Origin: DATJUF01 sp035524095
Lineage (GTDB): Bacteria; Desulfobacterota; Binatia; Binatales; Binataceae
Assembly: GCA_035524095.1 (NCBI GenBank)
Contig: DATKPK010000134.1
Span: forward strand, 35,378-99,377
Reading direction: 5' to 3'
DNA length: 64,000 bases
The notes beneath the pieces are model-generated. The model was not told where the DNA came from. It made no database searches and was given only the letters and a program-made list of their open reading frames with translations. The translations under genes were made by a program, and so were the position numbers. Shown piece after piece: positions 17,525 through 25,324 of the stretch (within the stretch, counting starts at the first letter, position 1; each line of letters begins with the position of its first letter).

Positions 17525-18160
17525 ATGCCCAAGAGGCCATCGTCACGAAGTCCGCACCGCGACCGGCGGCCATTCCCGACCGTCGTCCGGGTGACTCTGA
17601 TATTGCTCATCGCCGGCTTTATTTGGCCGCCTCGTCTGCACGCCGACAACGCCCCGCCGGTCGGCGGCGTCAGCGACTATGCCGCAACTTCAAACGCTGA
17701 GAAGGCTCAGGCGCTGGTCAAGACCGCGATTAATCTTACTGACAGCGAACAGGCGTTGAAGCTTCTGTGGCAGGCTACCGACATCGACCCCCAGCTTGAG
17801 GATCCTTACGTCTATCTCGGCCTCTATTACAATTCACGCTCCGATTTTGAAAACGTCATCAAGGTCTATCAGAAGCTGATTAAGTATGAGCCCAAGCAAT
17901 CCAGCGCGTACCTGAATATCGGCGAGGCCTATATGTCATTCGATCCGCCGCGTACGGATCAGGCCCTCACCTACTATCAGAAAGCGCTCGATCTTGATCC
18001 GTCATCTTCATTTGCCGCCCTACGAATGGGCGAAATTTATGCCGCGCAAGGTAACCGCGAGATGGCCGTCCGCTATCTCAAGCTCGCTGGAAGCGATGCC
18101 AAGAATCCGGACGTCGCCGCCGAAGCCAATCATTACCTGAGCCAAATGGGCGCTTCCTGA
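17525..18160 (+). CDS. exported TPR-repeat protein
   Basis: A 211-residue protein with a basic N-terminus and a hydrophobic segment at about 21-36 (signal peptide or anchor), then three to four TPR motifs from about residue 75 to 195 (for example DPYVYLGLYYNSRSDFENVI and AYLNIGEAYMSF). TPRs bind protein partners; here this would occur in the periplasm. No partner is evident in the neighbourhood. A small hairpin (TCCGCCCA/TGGGCGGA, 18234-18253) follows but has no close T-run. Confidence 0.72.
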   Translation: MPKRPSSRSPHRDRRPFPTVVRVTLILLIAGFIWPPRLHADNAPPVGGVSDYAATSNAEKAQALVKTAINLTDSEQALKLLWQATDIDPQLEDPYVYLGLYYNSRSDFENVIKVYQKLIKYEPKQSSAYLNIGEAYMSFDPPRTDQALTYYQKALDLDPSSSFAALRMGEIYAAQGNREMAVRYLKLAGSDAKNPDVAAEANHYLSQMGAS

Positions 18161-18345
18161 GAAACTCAGATACACCCGGAGTCCCCATCCGTGAAACCCG
18201 CCGCGTCATAATGTTGGATCGCCCGCGGCCCAGTCCGCCCAAGGCTGGGCGGATATAGACCAAGGTCCGCTTGCGCTGTTTTTTGGCGTAGCCCACAATC
18301 AGTTCTTACGCGCAACACTTGCCGCTATAACCCGCGAAAGGCCCC

Positions 18346-19065
18346 ATGACGACCATGCTCTCGAACTCCCAGAAATCCCCGATCCGCCGTGCACTAGCGT
18401 TCACAGGCTCTGTGACCGCCCTGACGTTACTCTTGATGGCATCCGCCTGCCACAGCCAGTCCGCCCAGACCAACGCCTCACCCCTGCCGCCCGCTCAGCC
18501 AGTTGCCGCTGCCACTCCCGCACCGGCGCCGGCCGCGCCGCCATCTTCCGCCGAAGCGGCGACACCTTCGCATGAGCACATCCACGGTCTCGCTTCGGCG
18601 ACCGTCATCACGATCCACGGCAAAGTCGTCGCGGTTGATCGCCCGAAGAAGACCGTCACGCTCGAAGGCCCGAACGGTAAACTGGTCACCGTCCACGTCT
18701 ATAATCATTACAATCTTGAACAGGCCAAGGTTGGCGACCGCTTCGTCGCCAAGTTCTACGAAATCATCACCATCCTCAGGCAGAAGCCTGATACCTCAAT
18801 TCCATCAGTCTCGGTCGATCAGGGCATCGTTACCGCCGAACCCGGACAGCCTGCCGGTGCCGCCTTCGGCCGCTCGATTCGCGTGGTCGCCACCATCGAC
18901 GCAATTAATCACGCCGAGCGCACCGTTGTAATCAAAGGCCCCGACGGCGCCGAGGAGACCGTTAAGGTCAATCATCCCTTTAGCCTGAAGCACGTTAAGG
19001 TTGGAGACCAAATCGTTATGACTCTGACCAACGTCGTCGCCATCTCACTCAAGCCCGAGGCGTAA
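18346..19065 (+). CDS. lipoprotein with two tandem OB-like (DUF5666-like) domains
   Basis: A 239-residue protein with a signal peptide and lipobox-like LMASAC (Cys about 35), then a Pro/Ala linker (about 45-75). Two similar domains follow: about 83-140, with GKVVAVDRPKKTVTLEGPNG and AKVGDRFVAKFYE, and about 177-235, with ATIDAINHAERTVVIKGPDG and VKVGDQIVMTLTN. The repeated pattern 'V-x-x-I-D-x-x-x-x-T-V-x-x-x-G-P-(N/D)-G ... (A/V)KVGD' shows internal duplication of a small beta-barrel. Role unknown; probably a periplasmic face binding module. Confidence 0.7.
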   Translation: MTTMLSNSQKSPIRRALAFTGSVTALTLLLMASACHSQSAQTNASPLPPAQPVAAATPAPAPAAPPSSAEAATPSHEHIHGLASATVITIHGKVVAVDRPKKTVTLEGPNGKLVTVHVYNHYNLEQAKVGDRFVAKFYEIITILRQKPDTSIPSVSVDQGIVTAEPGQPAGAAFGRSIRVVATIDAINHAERTVVIKGPDGAEETVKVNHPFSLKHVKVGDQIVMTLTNVVAISLKPEA

Positions 19066-19377
19066 GGCGCGAGGCTATCCTCGCGCTAACTGTCTCCGGC
19101 AGTCGCCTTCTGCGACGACTGCCGGATTCCCTCGGCTGATGGCTGACGAATCAACCGGGATCCATCAGCCGTACCCATCACTTAACGGACCGACCTCGCC
19201 TCGCCGCTGATAATTCCATTGGCCTAACAATATGGCGGATTTTATGCCGCCCAATTTTGCAACGAGTGCCGCTCTCTGCTACTCAATAGCTCCCGAAAGC
19301 AACCTAATTCACCAAGCATATTTACTGCTTATGGTTAGCCGCTACCGTCGGTTCACTCCGACATCGAGTCAAAACCT
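19066..19377. other. 312-bp gene-free stretch with two hairpins
   Basis: The first hairpin pairs CCGGCAGTCG (19096-19105) with CGACTGCCGG (19116-19125); the second pairs GGCTGATGG (19134-19142) with CCATCAGCC (19162-19170). Neither has a T-run, but both lie just after the upstream lipoprotein stop and may mark its 3' end. The remaining 200 bp is more AT-rich and should hold the promoter of the metallophosphoesterase gene, although no clear -35/-10 pair stands out. Confidence 0.5.
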
Positions 19378-20679
19378 ATGCCGACACTCGCCGACCATTT
19401 CGCGGCCATGCTCAAAGATGCGACCCTTCATAACACTACTCTCATCTTCGAGGGTGCTCGCCGTAACATCCTTAGTAATCTGGCAAAGGCCGCAAAGGAT
19501 CCCGCCGCCCAAAACGTCCAACTGCCGGAGAATGCAACTCCGGACGATGTCTTGAAGCAAATTGTGGACTCTCCGATCGATCCAGGCGTTATCGACTCGC
19601 TCGCGGAGGCCGTGGGCTTCTCTGAGTTAGCAGGCTTCGGCAAATACGAGACTGGCGATCGCGGATGGATCGGATGCCTCCTGAATTACTACAGATTTCT
19701 CCACGACAAAGCGGGCTTTCCTTTGCCGCCGGTGCCTGCCAACGGCAACTCTATCGAGGGTGTCACTAACTTAATCGCCGAGCCCGCCGATAGATCTGGA
19801 ATTAAAATTGGGATCGTCGGCGATTGGGGCACTGGGGTTTGGGACGACGGCAAGAAGAATGTAGCCAAGAACGTGATCGATGCCATGCGGCAGCATCGGC
19901 CCGACTACGCGATTCATCTCGGTGACGTCTATTACTCAGGCGACGCCAAGCAGGAAATTAGTAATTTTCTTCAGCTTTGGCCCTTCACCAATCACCGCAG
20001 CTACGCTCTCAACTCCAATCACGAAATGTACAGCGGCGGCCACGGCTATTACGGTACGTTGCTGAAAGACCCTGAATTCCAGCATCAGCAAGCCGGCTAC
20101 TTCGCTCTGACGAATGCCCAATGGCTGATCATCGGGCTCGACACCGCCTATTACTCTACCAGTCATCTCTATCAGGAAGGCGCTATCCGCGATCCGAACG
20201 ATCCTTCGAGCATGGCCCAGGCTGATTGGCTCGCGCGAGTTGTTAGCGCCAACCCCGGCAAGCGCGTGATCATGATGACTCATCACGACGGCTTCGACGT
20301 CGACGGTGAGACACTCAAGGTCGCGTTCAAGACCCTCTACCAGCAGATCGCTTTGCTGTTGCAGGGCGTCAGCGAATGGTGGTGGTATTGGGGCCACGTC
20401 CATACCGCAATCGTCTATAGCCCTGTCTCGCCCTTCCACAATTCGTTGCTTCACGCGCGCTGTGCCGGCCATGGCGCAGTCCCCTACATGCCGTTCACCA
20501 AGCGCCTCGGCAAAGAAGTTATCTGGACCGAATACGGCCTCGCCAACAACCCCAACGACACGGGCGTCGACCGAGGCCGCGCCCCCAACGGCTTCGCGAT
20601 ACTGACTCTGACTGGCCCCGATTTGAAGGAAGAGTTTTACGACGAGAACAATCGTCTGCAATGGACCGGCGATCGTTAG
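19378..20679 (+). CDS. calcineurin-like metallophosphoesterase
   Basis: A 433-residue protein with no signal peptide. The binuclear-metal phosphoesterase motifs start at residue about 143: GDWG (D-x-x/G variant), HLGDVYYSGD (GDxx...D), NHEM (GNHE variant), MTHHD (H) and WGHVHT (GHxH). The N-terminal 135 residues are helical and have no known domain to my eye. The protein is cytosolic by sequence. The downstream gene starts 18 bp later, so the pair is almost surely co-transcribed. Substrate could be a phosphomonoester or a diester. Confidence 0.82.
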   Translation: MPTLADHFAAMLKDATLHNTTLIFEGARRNILSNLAKAAKDPAAQNVQLPENATPDDVLKQIVDSPIDPGVIDSLAEAVGFSELAGFGKYETGDRGWIGCLLNYYRFLHDKAGFPLPPVPANGNSIEGVTNLIAEPADRSGIKIGIVGDWGTGVWDDGKKNVAKNVIDAMRQHRPDYAIHLGDVYYSGDAKQEISNFLQLWPFTNHRSYALNSNHEMYSGGHGYYGTLLKDPEFQHQQAGYFALTNAQWLIIGLDTAYYSTSHLYQEGAIRDPNDPSSMAQADWLARVVSANPGKRVIMMTHHDGFDVDGETLKVAFKTLYQQIALLLQGVSEWWWYWGHVHTAIVYSPVSPFHNSLLHARCAGHGAVPYMPFTKRLGKEVIWTEYGLANNPNDTGVDRGRAPNGFAILTLTGPDLKEEFYDENNRLQWTGDR

Positions 20680-20697
20680 CCACGGCAAGGAAATCCG

Positions 20698-21612
20698 ATG
20701 ATCACTTCAGCTGACTCTCTCGCGTATGCTGTCACGGCCTCGATGCAGAATGGACTCGCCGCGGCCATAGCTGGCAATCTTCCGCTCATCATGCTGAATA
20801 CTGCCGAAGGCAGCAGCCTGGCGCATGATCTCCGCTCCGGCTATCTCATTCCCCGCAGCATCTCAGTCGATTACACGCCCTTATTCGATATTCTCCATCT
20901 TTCAAGCTATGGCCAGCCGCAACTCAAGCTCGAAAACGTGATCGCCACGATTATCGAGCCTCGCGGCCTACTCAAGGACATCTTCGCCACTAACAGCGAT
21001 CCGCGCGGGATGCTCAGTCAGGTCCTGAGCTTTCTCAGCCAGCCGAACTTCGCTCCCCTGCTCGGGACCTTCGGCTCCTATCTCGAAGGCCAGTTCGGCA
21101 TCGCGCTGTCGCTCGTCACCACGCTCAAGAATCTCGCCAGCCCGACCTTTCCGCGCGCGATCGCCGATGCCGTTCTCGCCTACTTCTTCAATGAAAACGG
21201 CTTCGTCACCGTAGACAATATCCAGTATATGCCGCCGATGAACTTCAGTGGCACCGCCCAGACGTCAGCCGACCTGCAGCACGCCTTGGTTCCCAAAAGC
21301 GGCGAACGCTATATCCGAGATCTGATAACGGTCACGGTCGAGGCCGCCGGCGACGTCCAATACCAGTTACGCGACCGCTACCATCAAATGGCCGCGAAGC
21401 TGACCGTCCCCCAGCAGGGCGTCGCCATGCGATGGTGCAAGGGCTTCGCCGCGATGGCCGAGTCGGGCGTGCTCACCGCTGTCGAAGAGACACTGCTCGG
21501 CATCGGCCAATTCCGCACCAATCCGATAATTGCAGCCGCAGCCGGAACCTATGCTGGCGCGATCGCCCGCAAGGCTACTCAGCATGTATTCCTTAAAGAA
21601 TTTGGCGTTTAG
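20698..21612 (+). CDS. unknown protein paired with the metallophosphoesterase
   Basis: I do not recognise this 304-residue protein. AAGGAA lies at good spacing ahead of ATG 20698, 18 bp after the phosphoesterase stop. There is no signal peptide. It is mostly helical, with moderately hydrophobic stretches (AAAIAGNLPLIMLNTAEG, about 22-39; PIIAAAAGTYAGAIA near the C-terminus) that look amphipathic rather than membrane-spanning. An Asp/Tyr-rich SVDYTPLFDILHL lies near residue 57. Tight linkage suggests a regulatory or substrate partner of the phosphoesterase. Confidence 0.6.
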   Translation: MITSADSLAYAVTASMQNGLAAAIAGNLPLIMLNTAEGSSLAHDLRSGYLIPRSISVDYTPLFDILHLSSYGQPQLKLENVIATIIEPRGLLKDIFATNSDPRGMLSQVLSFLSQPNFAPLLGTFGSYLEGQFGIALSLVTTLKNLASPTFPRAIADAVLAYFFNENGFVTVDNIQYMPPMNFSGTAQTSADLQHALVPKSGERYIRDLITVTVEAAGDVQYQLRDRYHQMAAKLTVPQQGVAMRWCKGFAAMAESGVLTAVEETLLGIGQFRTNPIIAAAAGTYAGAIARKATQHVFLKEFGV

Positions 21613-21674
21613 GACTTAGGATCGAGGACGCAACTACTGCTCAAGGGCACTGGCGTCGACCGCAAATAGCGCAG

Positions 21675-22112
21675 CTATTCCGCCGGCGCCCCCGGCGTCG
21701 GTGTCGCTGCCGGCGAAGCCCATGGTGGCGGAGGGACTTGACCCTGTTGCTCCAATTGCTCGGCCTCGCTACGGAAGCGCGGCGGTACGAAATTCTGATC
21801 AAAACGCGCCTGCTGCTCCGGTGTCAGCACCGTCCGAATCTGGATATATGCGTTCAGTAGAACTTTACGCCGTTGCCGCTGAAAGTTCCGTCGTAGCTGG
21901 CTGACATGCGCACGCGTATCTTCCATCACCTCGCCAACCTGTTCCCGCTGGCTCGGTGTCAGATTCAACTCACGCGTCATCTTTTCCACCGGACCCTCGC
22001 CCGGCGGACGCAGCCATCCCAGCCGGTAAGCGGTAGTCGTGCCCGCGAATCCCAACGCGAACCCGGCCAGCAAAGCGGCGCATAGCAGGACGATTCCGTT
22101 CTTACCCAGCAA
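21675..22112 (-). CDS. periplasmic Spy/CpxP/CnrX-like sensor (LTXXQ family)
   Basis: A 145-residue protein with an N-terminal hydrophobic segment (about 8-27) and two LTxxQ motifs, LTPSQREQ (about 51-58) and LTPEQQAR (about 98-105), flanking a basic helix. These mark the Spy/CpxP/heavy-metal resistance fold. The C-terminus is Pro-rich. It overlaps the anti-sigma gene by 11 bp, giving the order sigma, anti-sigma, LTxxQ sensor. In Cupriavidus CnrX-type systems such a protein senses metal ions and controls the anti-sigma factor, which is a plausible model here. Confidence 0.75.
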   Translation of the reverse strand: MLGKNGIVLLCAALLAGFALGFAGTTTAYRLGWLRPPGEGPVEKMTRELNLTPSQREQVGEVMEDTRAHVSQLRRNFQRQRRKVLLNAYIQIRTVLTPEQQARFDQNFVPPRFRSEAEQLEQQGQVPPPPWASPAATPTPGAPAE

Positions 22113-22608
22113 GACCTTCGGATTGGACGGGGTTGTTATCAGGCGCCAACGGCTCCTGTACTGAAGGATCAGTGCCGATTACATCCTGGCTGAAGATGCC
22201 CGCATCGGGCGTATAGCTGACTGGCTCAACCGCCGGATCATCACCGGCAATCGCTTCCATCACGTCCTGACTTGCCGGCGCTGCAGCCCTCCAGGCCGCT
22301 GTCCCGCTGATGATCAACAGAATCGCCGCCGCAGCCATTGCTCGCCACGGCGCCATCCCATTTCTTTGCGACGGCACGCGGCGCGCCGCCAACGGCCGCA
22401 CCGCACTTCGCGCCGTTCCGGCCGGACGCGGCCGTGGCTCCGGTTCGCGCTCCGAATGGAGCACCGGCGCACTCAGCGCAAAGGTCCTGAACGACCTATC
22501 GCACTTCGCACACCTGCCCAGATGGGCACTGAAGGCCACCCGCATCTCGGGCGTCAGCGTCCGGCACCAGAACGCGCCAAACTCCTTGCGCGCTTCAAAG
22601 CAATTCAT
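22102..22608 (-). CDS. anti-sigma factor with zinc-finger-like (zf-HC2) domain
   Basis: A 168-residue protein with an N-terminal H-x3-C-x2-C element (HLGRCAKC, about 29-36) preceded by Cys3, fitting the zinc-binding anti-sigma domain. A Pro/Arg linker leads to one membrane segment (about 90-106, AAAILLIISGTAAW) and a periplasmic tail of about 55 residues. It overlaps the sigma gene by 4 bp and the sensor gene by 11 bp. It should hold the sigma factor at the membrane until a signal releases it. Confidence 0.75.
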   Translation of the reverse strand: MNCFEARKEFGAFWCRTLTPEMRVAFSAHLGRCAKCDRSFRTFALSAPVLHSEREPEPRPRPAGTARSAVRPLAARRVPSQRNGMAPWRAMAAAAILLIISGTAAWRAAAPASQDVMEAIAGDDPAVEPVSYTPDAGIFSQDVIGTDPSVQEPLAPDNNPVQSEGLAG

Positions 22609-23240
22609 CTTGCCACCCGGCCCTTGTGCGACGAAAGAATCTTCTCGGCTTGTGCGCGCATCAACTGACGCGCACGAAATGCCCTTATCTTAACTTTGGC
22701 CACACTCCAGCCCATAATTTCTGCGATCTCGTTAACGCTCAGCTCCTCGGTCTCCTTCAAGACCATGACCATCCTGTCGTCCGGTTTGAGCGCGTCGAGT
22801 AGCCGGTGCGCCAAATCGTGCGCTTCACGCCTCTGCTCGGCTGCGTTGACTATATCTTCCGGTGTAGCTTGATTAACCAGTTGCGCCCAGTTCTGCTCCG
22901 CCGCACCGAAATCCCCAACCAAATCTTCTGGACGCCGTTGCCGCCGCCGCAATTCGTCGTAGCATACGTTTGCCGTTATCGCACGCAGCCATCCGCTGAA
23001 CGGCATCTCGGCGCGATACGTCGCCAATCCGGTGAAGGCCCGCATCAGGCTTTCCTGCGCCAGGTCGCGCGCCATTTCACGATCGCTGAAAAACCGCTGG
23101 CACAGCCTCTCCACCTTCTCGCGATGGCGCGCAGTGAGTTCAGCGAAAGCGGCCGTCCGTCCGCCGAGGACTTCGGCTATCAGATCCTCGTCGGAATTAA
23201 CGGCGCCTCTCCAGTTCCGTATTGCGGCGAGTGCAGCCAT
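22605..23240 (-). CDS. ECF-type RNA polymerase sigma factor
   Basis: A 211-residue sigma-70 family protein. Region 2 holds RDLAQESLMRAFTGLATYR (about 59-77) and FSGWLRAITANVCYDELRRR (about 82-101). Region 4 holds LSVNEIAEIMGWSVAKVKIR (about 171-190), a helix-turn-helix for the -35 element. Region 3 is missing, as in ECF factors. It heads the operon with the anti-sigma factor and the LTxxQ sensor. Such factors often autoregulate; I could not identify a matching promoter with confidence. Confidence 0.92.
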   Translation of the reverse strand: MAALAAIRNWRGAVNSDEDLIAEVLGGRTAAFAELTARHREKVERLCQRFFSDREMARDLAQESLMRAFTGLATYRAEMPFSGWLRAITANVCYDELRRRQRRPEDLVGDFGAAEQNWAQLVNQATPEDIVNAAEQRREAHDLAHRLLDALKPDDRMVMVLKETEELSVNEIAEIMGWSVAKVKIRAFRARQLMRAQAEKILSSHKGRVAR

Positions 23241-23354
23241 TTTCCTCTGACTTTAACTACGGCCATTGCCCCCGCCTGGTTACAAATACCAGAGATTTTT
23301 TGCGCAATTTCCATCGCTTGGCTGCACTTCAAGCTCTTACGCCGCCACGTCCCG

Positions 23355-23966
23355 CTATTGCTCTGATGGCAGCCGCAATCCTGCCTCGGCCAAATCTGCA
23401 GGTGTATCCAGATCTTGTACCGTCCCTGCGTCCTCCACGTCGGCATACCCAACCCGCGATGGCTCCCGATTCACTACCACCCGTGCGCCCTGGTCCTCCG
23501 GCGCATCCATCAGTTCCTTGAATACCGATCGATCAAATAGCACCGGATGGCCTCGCCGACCCTGGTAACGCGCTATCACGATTGGCTTCCGCGTGCGCTC
23601 ATATTCCGCTGCGACCGCTTGAAAGGTCGCGGAATCCACCAGCGGATGGTCTGCCAGATGAACCATCACTGCTTCCGTGTCCAGCAAAACTTGAGCCAGC
23701 CCCACCCTCAACGATGAAAGTTGCCCGCGTGCGAAATCTGCATTGTAAGCCACTACGATTCGCGCGTCGTCTGGCACCGACGCCGCTATCCGTTTCCGAT
23801 GCGCCCCTAGCACCACAATCAGCCGCTCCGCCACTTCCAGCATCGCCATGGCGCTCTTGGCCACGAACGTCACGCCGCCGACCTCTAACAGTGGCTTCGG
23901 AAAACCCATCCGGCTCGATTTACCAGCCGCCAGCAGCAGCCCTTCGATCCGGTTAATGGGCGCCAT
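23355..23966 (-). CDS. MocA/MobA-like nucleotidyltransferase
   Basis: A 203-residue NTP-transferase. LLLAAGKSSRMGFPKPLL (about 10-27) is the signature nucleotide-binding loop of molybdenum-cofactor nucleotidyltransferases. HLADHPLVD supplies the metal-binding Asp region, and GRRGHPVLFD is typical of the MocA group that makes molybdopterin cytosine dinucleotide. It lies 24 bp downstream of xdhC, which supports a role in maturing xanthine-dehydrogenase-family enzymes. CTP versus GTP use cannot be read from sequence by eye. Confidence 0.82.
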   Translation of the reverse strand: MAPINRIEGLLLAAGKSSRMGFPKPLLEVGGVTFVAKSAMAMLEVAERLIVVLGAHRKRIAASVPDDARIVVAYNADFARGQLSSLRVGLAQVLLDTEAVMVHLADHPLVDSATFQAVAAEYERTRKPIVIARYQGRRGHPVLFDRSVFKELMDAPEDQGARVVVNREPSRVGYADVEDAGTVQDLDTPADLAEAGLRLPSEQ

Positions 23967-23990
23967 CTAATCTGATGTAATACTTGAGCT

Positions 23991-25142
23991 TCAGCGCGAA
24001 ATCGGCCGCAGCCGTCCGGACTTGGTCCCCAGCGTCAGTCCGTCGCGCACACCCGTCCGCCGTTCCCGGATGATCTCGGCGATAATCGCGATCGCGATCT
24101 CCTCCGGCGTCTCCGCCCCGAGATCGAGCCCCAGCGGCGCATGAATCTCATCCAGCCGTTTAGGATCGAAACCCTCTTCTTCGAGGCGCGCCAGCATCGC
24201 CCGCACTCGCCGCCGCGATCCGATCATCCCGACAAAACCGCACGGCTGTTTGAGCGCCGCGCGCAGCGCCTCTTCATCAAACGCATGGCCGCGCGTCACC
24301 GATATCAAATAGCAATGTTGATCGAGATTAAGCGCATCTATCGCCGCAGCGAACGGCCTCACGATAATTTGATCGGCCGTCGGAAAGCGCTCACGGTTCG
24401 CGAACGATGCCCGATCATCAATCACCGTCACATGAAACCCGAGCATCGCCCCGAGTTGGCAGAGCGGCTGCGCAATATGGCCAGCCCCAACGATTATCAA
24501 GCGTTGCGCCCCGGTTATGGGATCGAGAAAAACCCGCGGCGCGCCATTCGCTGCAATATGCGTTATTGGCTTGAGCGCTCCGTCGCGATCGACCTCGAGT
24601 AAGCCTGCCACTGAATTGGCGGTGCGTTCCGCCAGTTGCGCAAGCGCCGCTTCTTCCAGTCGCGCCAAACGCTGATCCGCTTCGTATTTCGGGGGCGTTA
24701 TCACGGTCTTCGCACCCGATGGCGTCTCACCCCACGCCCCCGGATCGACCACCGTGAGGAGTGCGGCGGGCCTGCTATGCTCCGCAGCGTCGGCCAGCTT
24801 GCGTGCGATCGGGAGGTCCGGATCCTTCCACATGTCGATGAAGACATCCATCAGACCACCACACGTGCCGATCTCTTTCTGATCGAAATCGCCGGTCAAA
24901 TCGATTTCGGCCAGCCGCGCACCGTCGCCTGCCGCCAGCATCAGCCGAGCCTTGCGAAATACCTCCGCTTCCCCGCAGCCGCCACCGATCGTCCCGAACT
25001 GGCCATCCTCACGTATGATCATCTTCGCGCCGACTTCCCGTGGCGTCGAACCTCGCACATTGATTACGGTCGCGAGCGCGAATGGCTGCCCACGTTCCAG
25101 CGTGCGCACCGCTTCCGGCCAGATTTGGTCAACCGCAGACAT
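23991..25142 (-). CDS. XdhC/CoxI family molybdoenzyme maturation protein
   Basis: Started at ATG 25142 (MSAVDQIWPEAV), 383 residues. The N-terminal XdhC_CoxI domain holds GSTPREVGAKMII (about 30-42) and GTIGGGCGEAEV (about 50-61). The C-terminal Rossmann domain holds RLIIVGAGHIAQPLCQL (about 216-232), RGHAFDEEALRAAL and GFVGMIGSRRR. XdhC proteins bind Moco, promote its sulfuration and insert it into xanthine-dehydrogenase-like enzymes. No catalytic subunit is in the window. The mocA-like gene follows after 24 bp. Confidence 0.88.
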   Translation of the reverse strand: MSAVDQIWPEAVRTLERGQPFALATVINVRGSTPREVGAKMIIREDGQFGTIGGGCGEAEVFRKARLMLAAGDGARLAEIDLTGDFDQKEIGTCGGLMDVFIDMWKDPDLPIARKLADAAEHSRPAALLTVVDPGAWGETPSGAKTVITPPKYEADQRLARLEEAALAQLAERTANSVAGLLEVDRDGALKPITHIAANGAPRVFLDPITGAQRLIIVGAGHIAQPLCQLGAMLGFHVTVIDDRASFANRERFPTADQIIVRPFAAAIDALNLDQHCYLISVTRGHAFDEEALRAALKQPCGFVGMIGSRRRVRAMLARLEEEGFDPKRLDEIHAPLGLDLGAETPEEIAIAIIAEIIRERRTGVRDGLTLGTKSGRLRPISR

Positions 25143-25324
25143 GCAAAGCTCCTGCGACGCCCTCATATGACGCCGCCTCGGAGGAAGATCAAAGTGTATT
25201 GTGACTTAAAGCGGCCCGCGCTTTCCAGTGCCCGGAACTTTACCGGGCAACTGTGCGTACCGTCGACGAGGGCCGATCCCTCTCGGAACCTAACTTCGCA
25301 TACGAATGTGGAGGGAAGCGGCGC

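Noticed and set aside
19936..20688. 250-residue open frame on the minus strand
   Set aside because: Antisense to the metallophosphoesterase, whose catalytic motifs are intact in the other frame.
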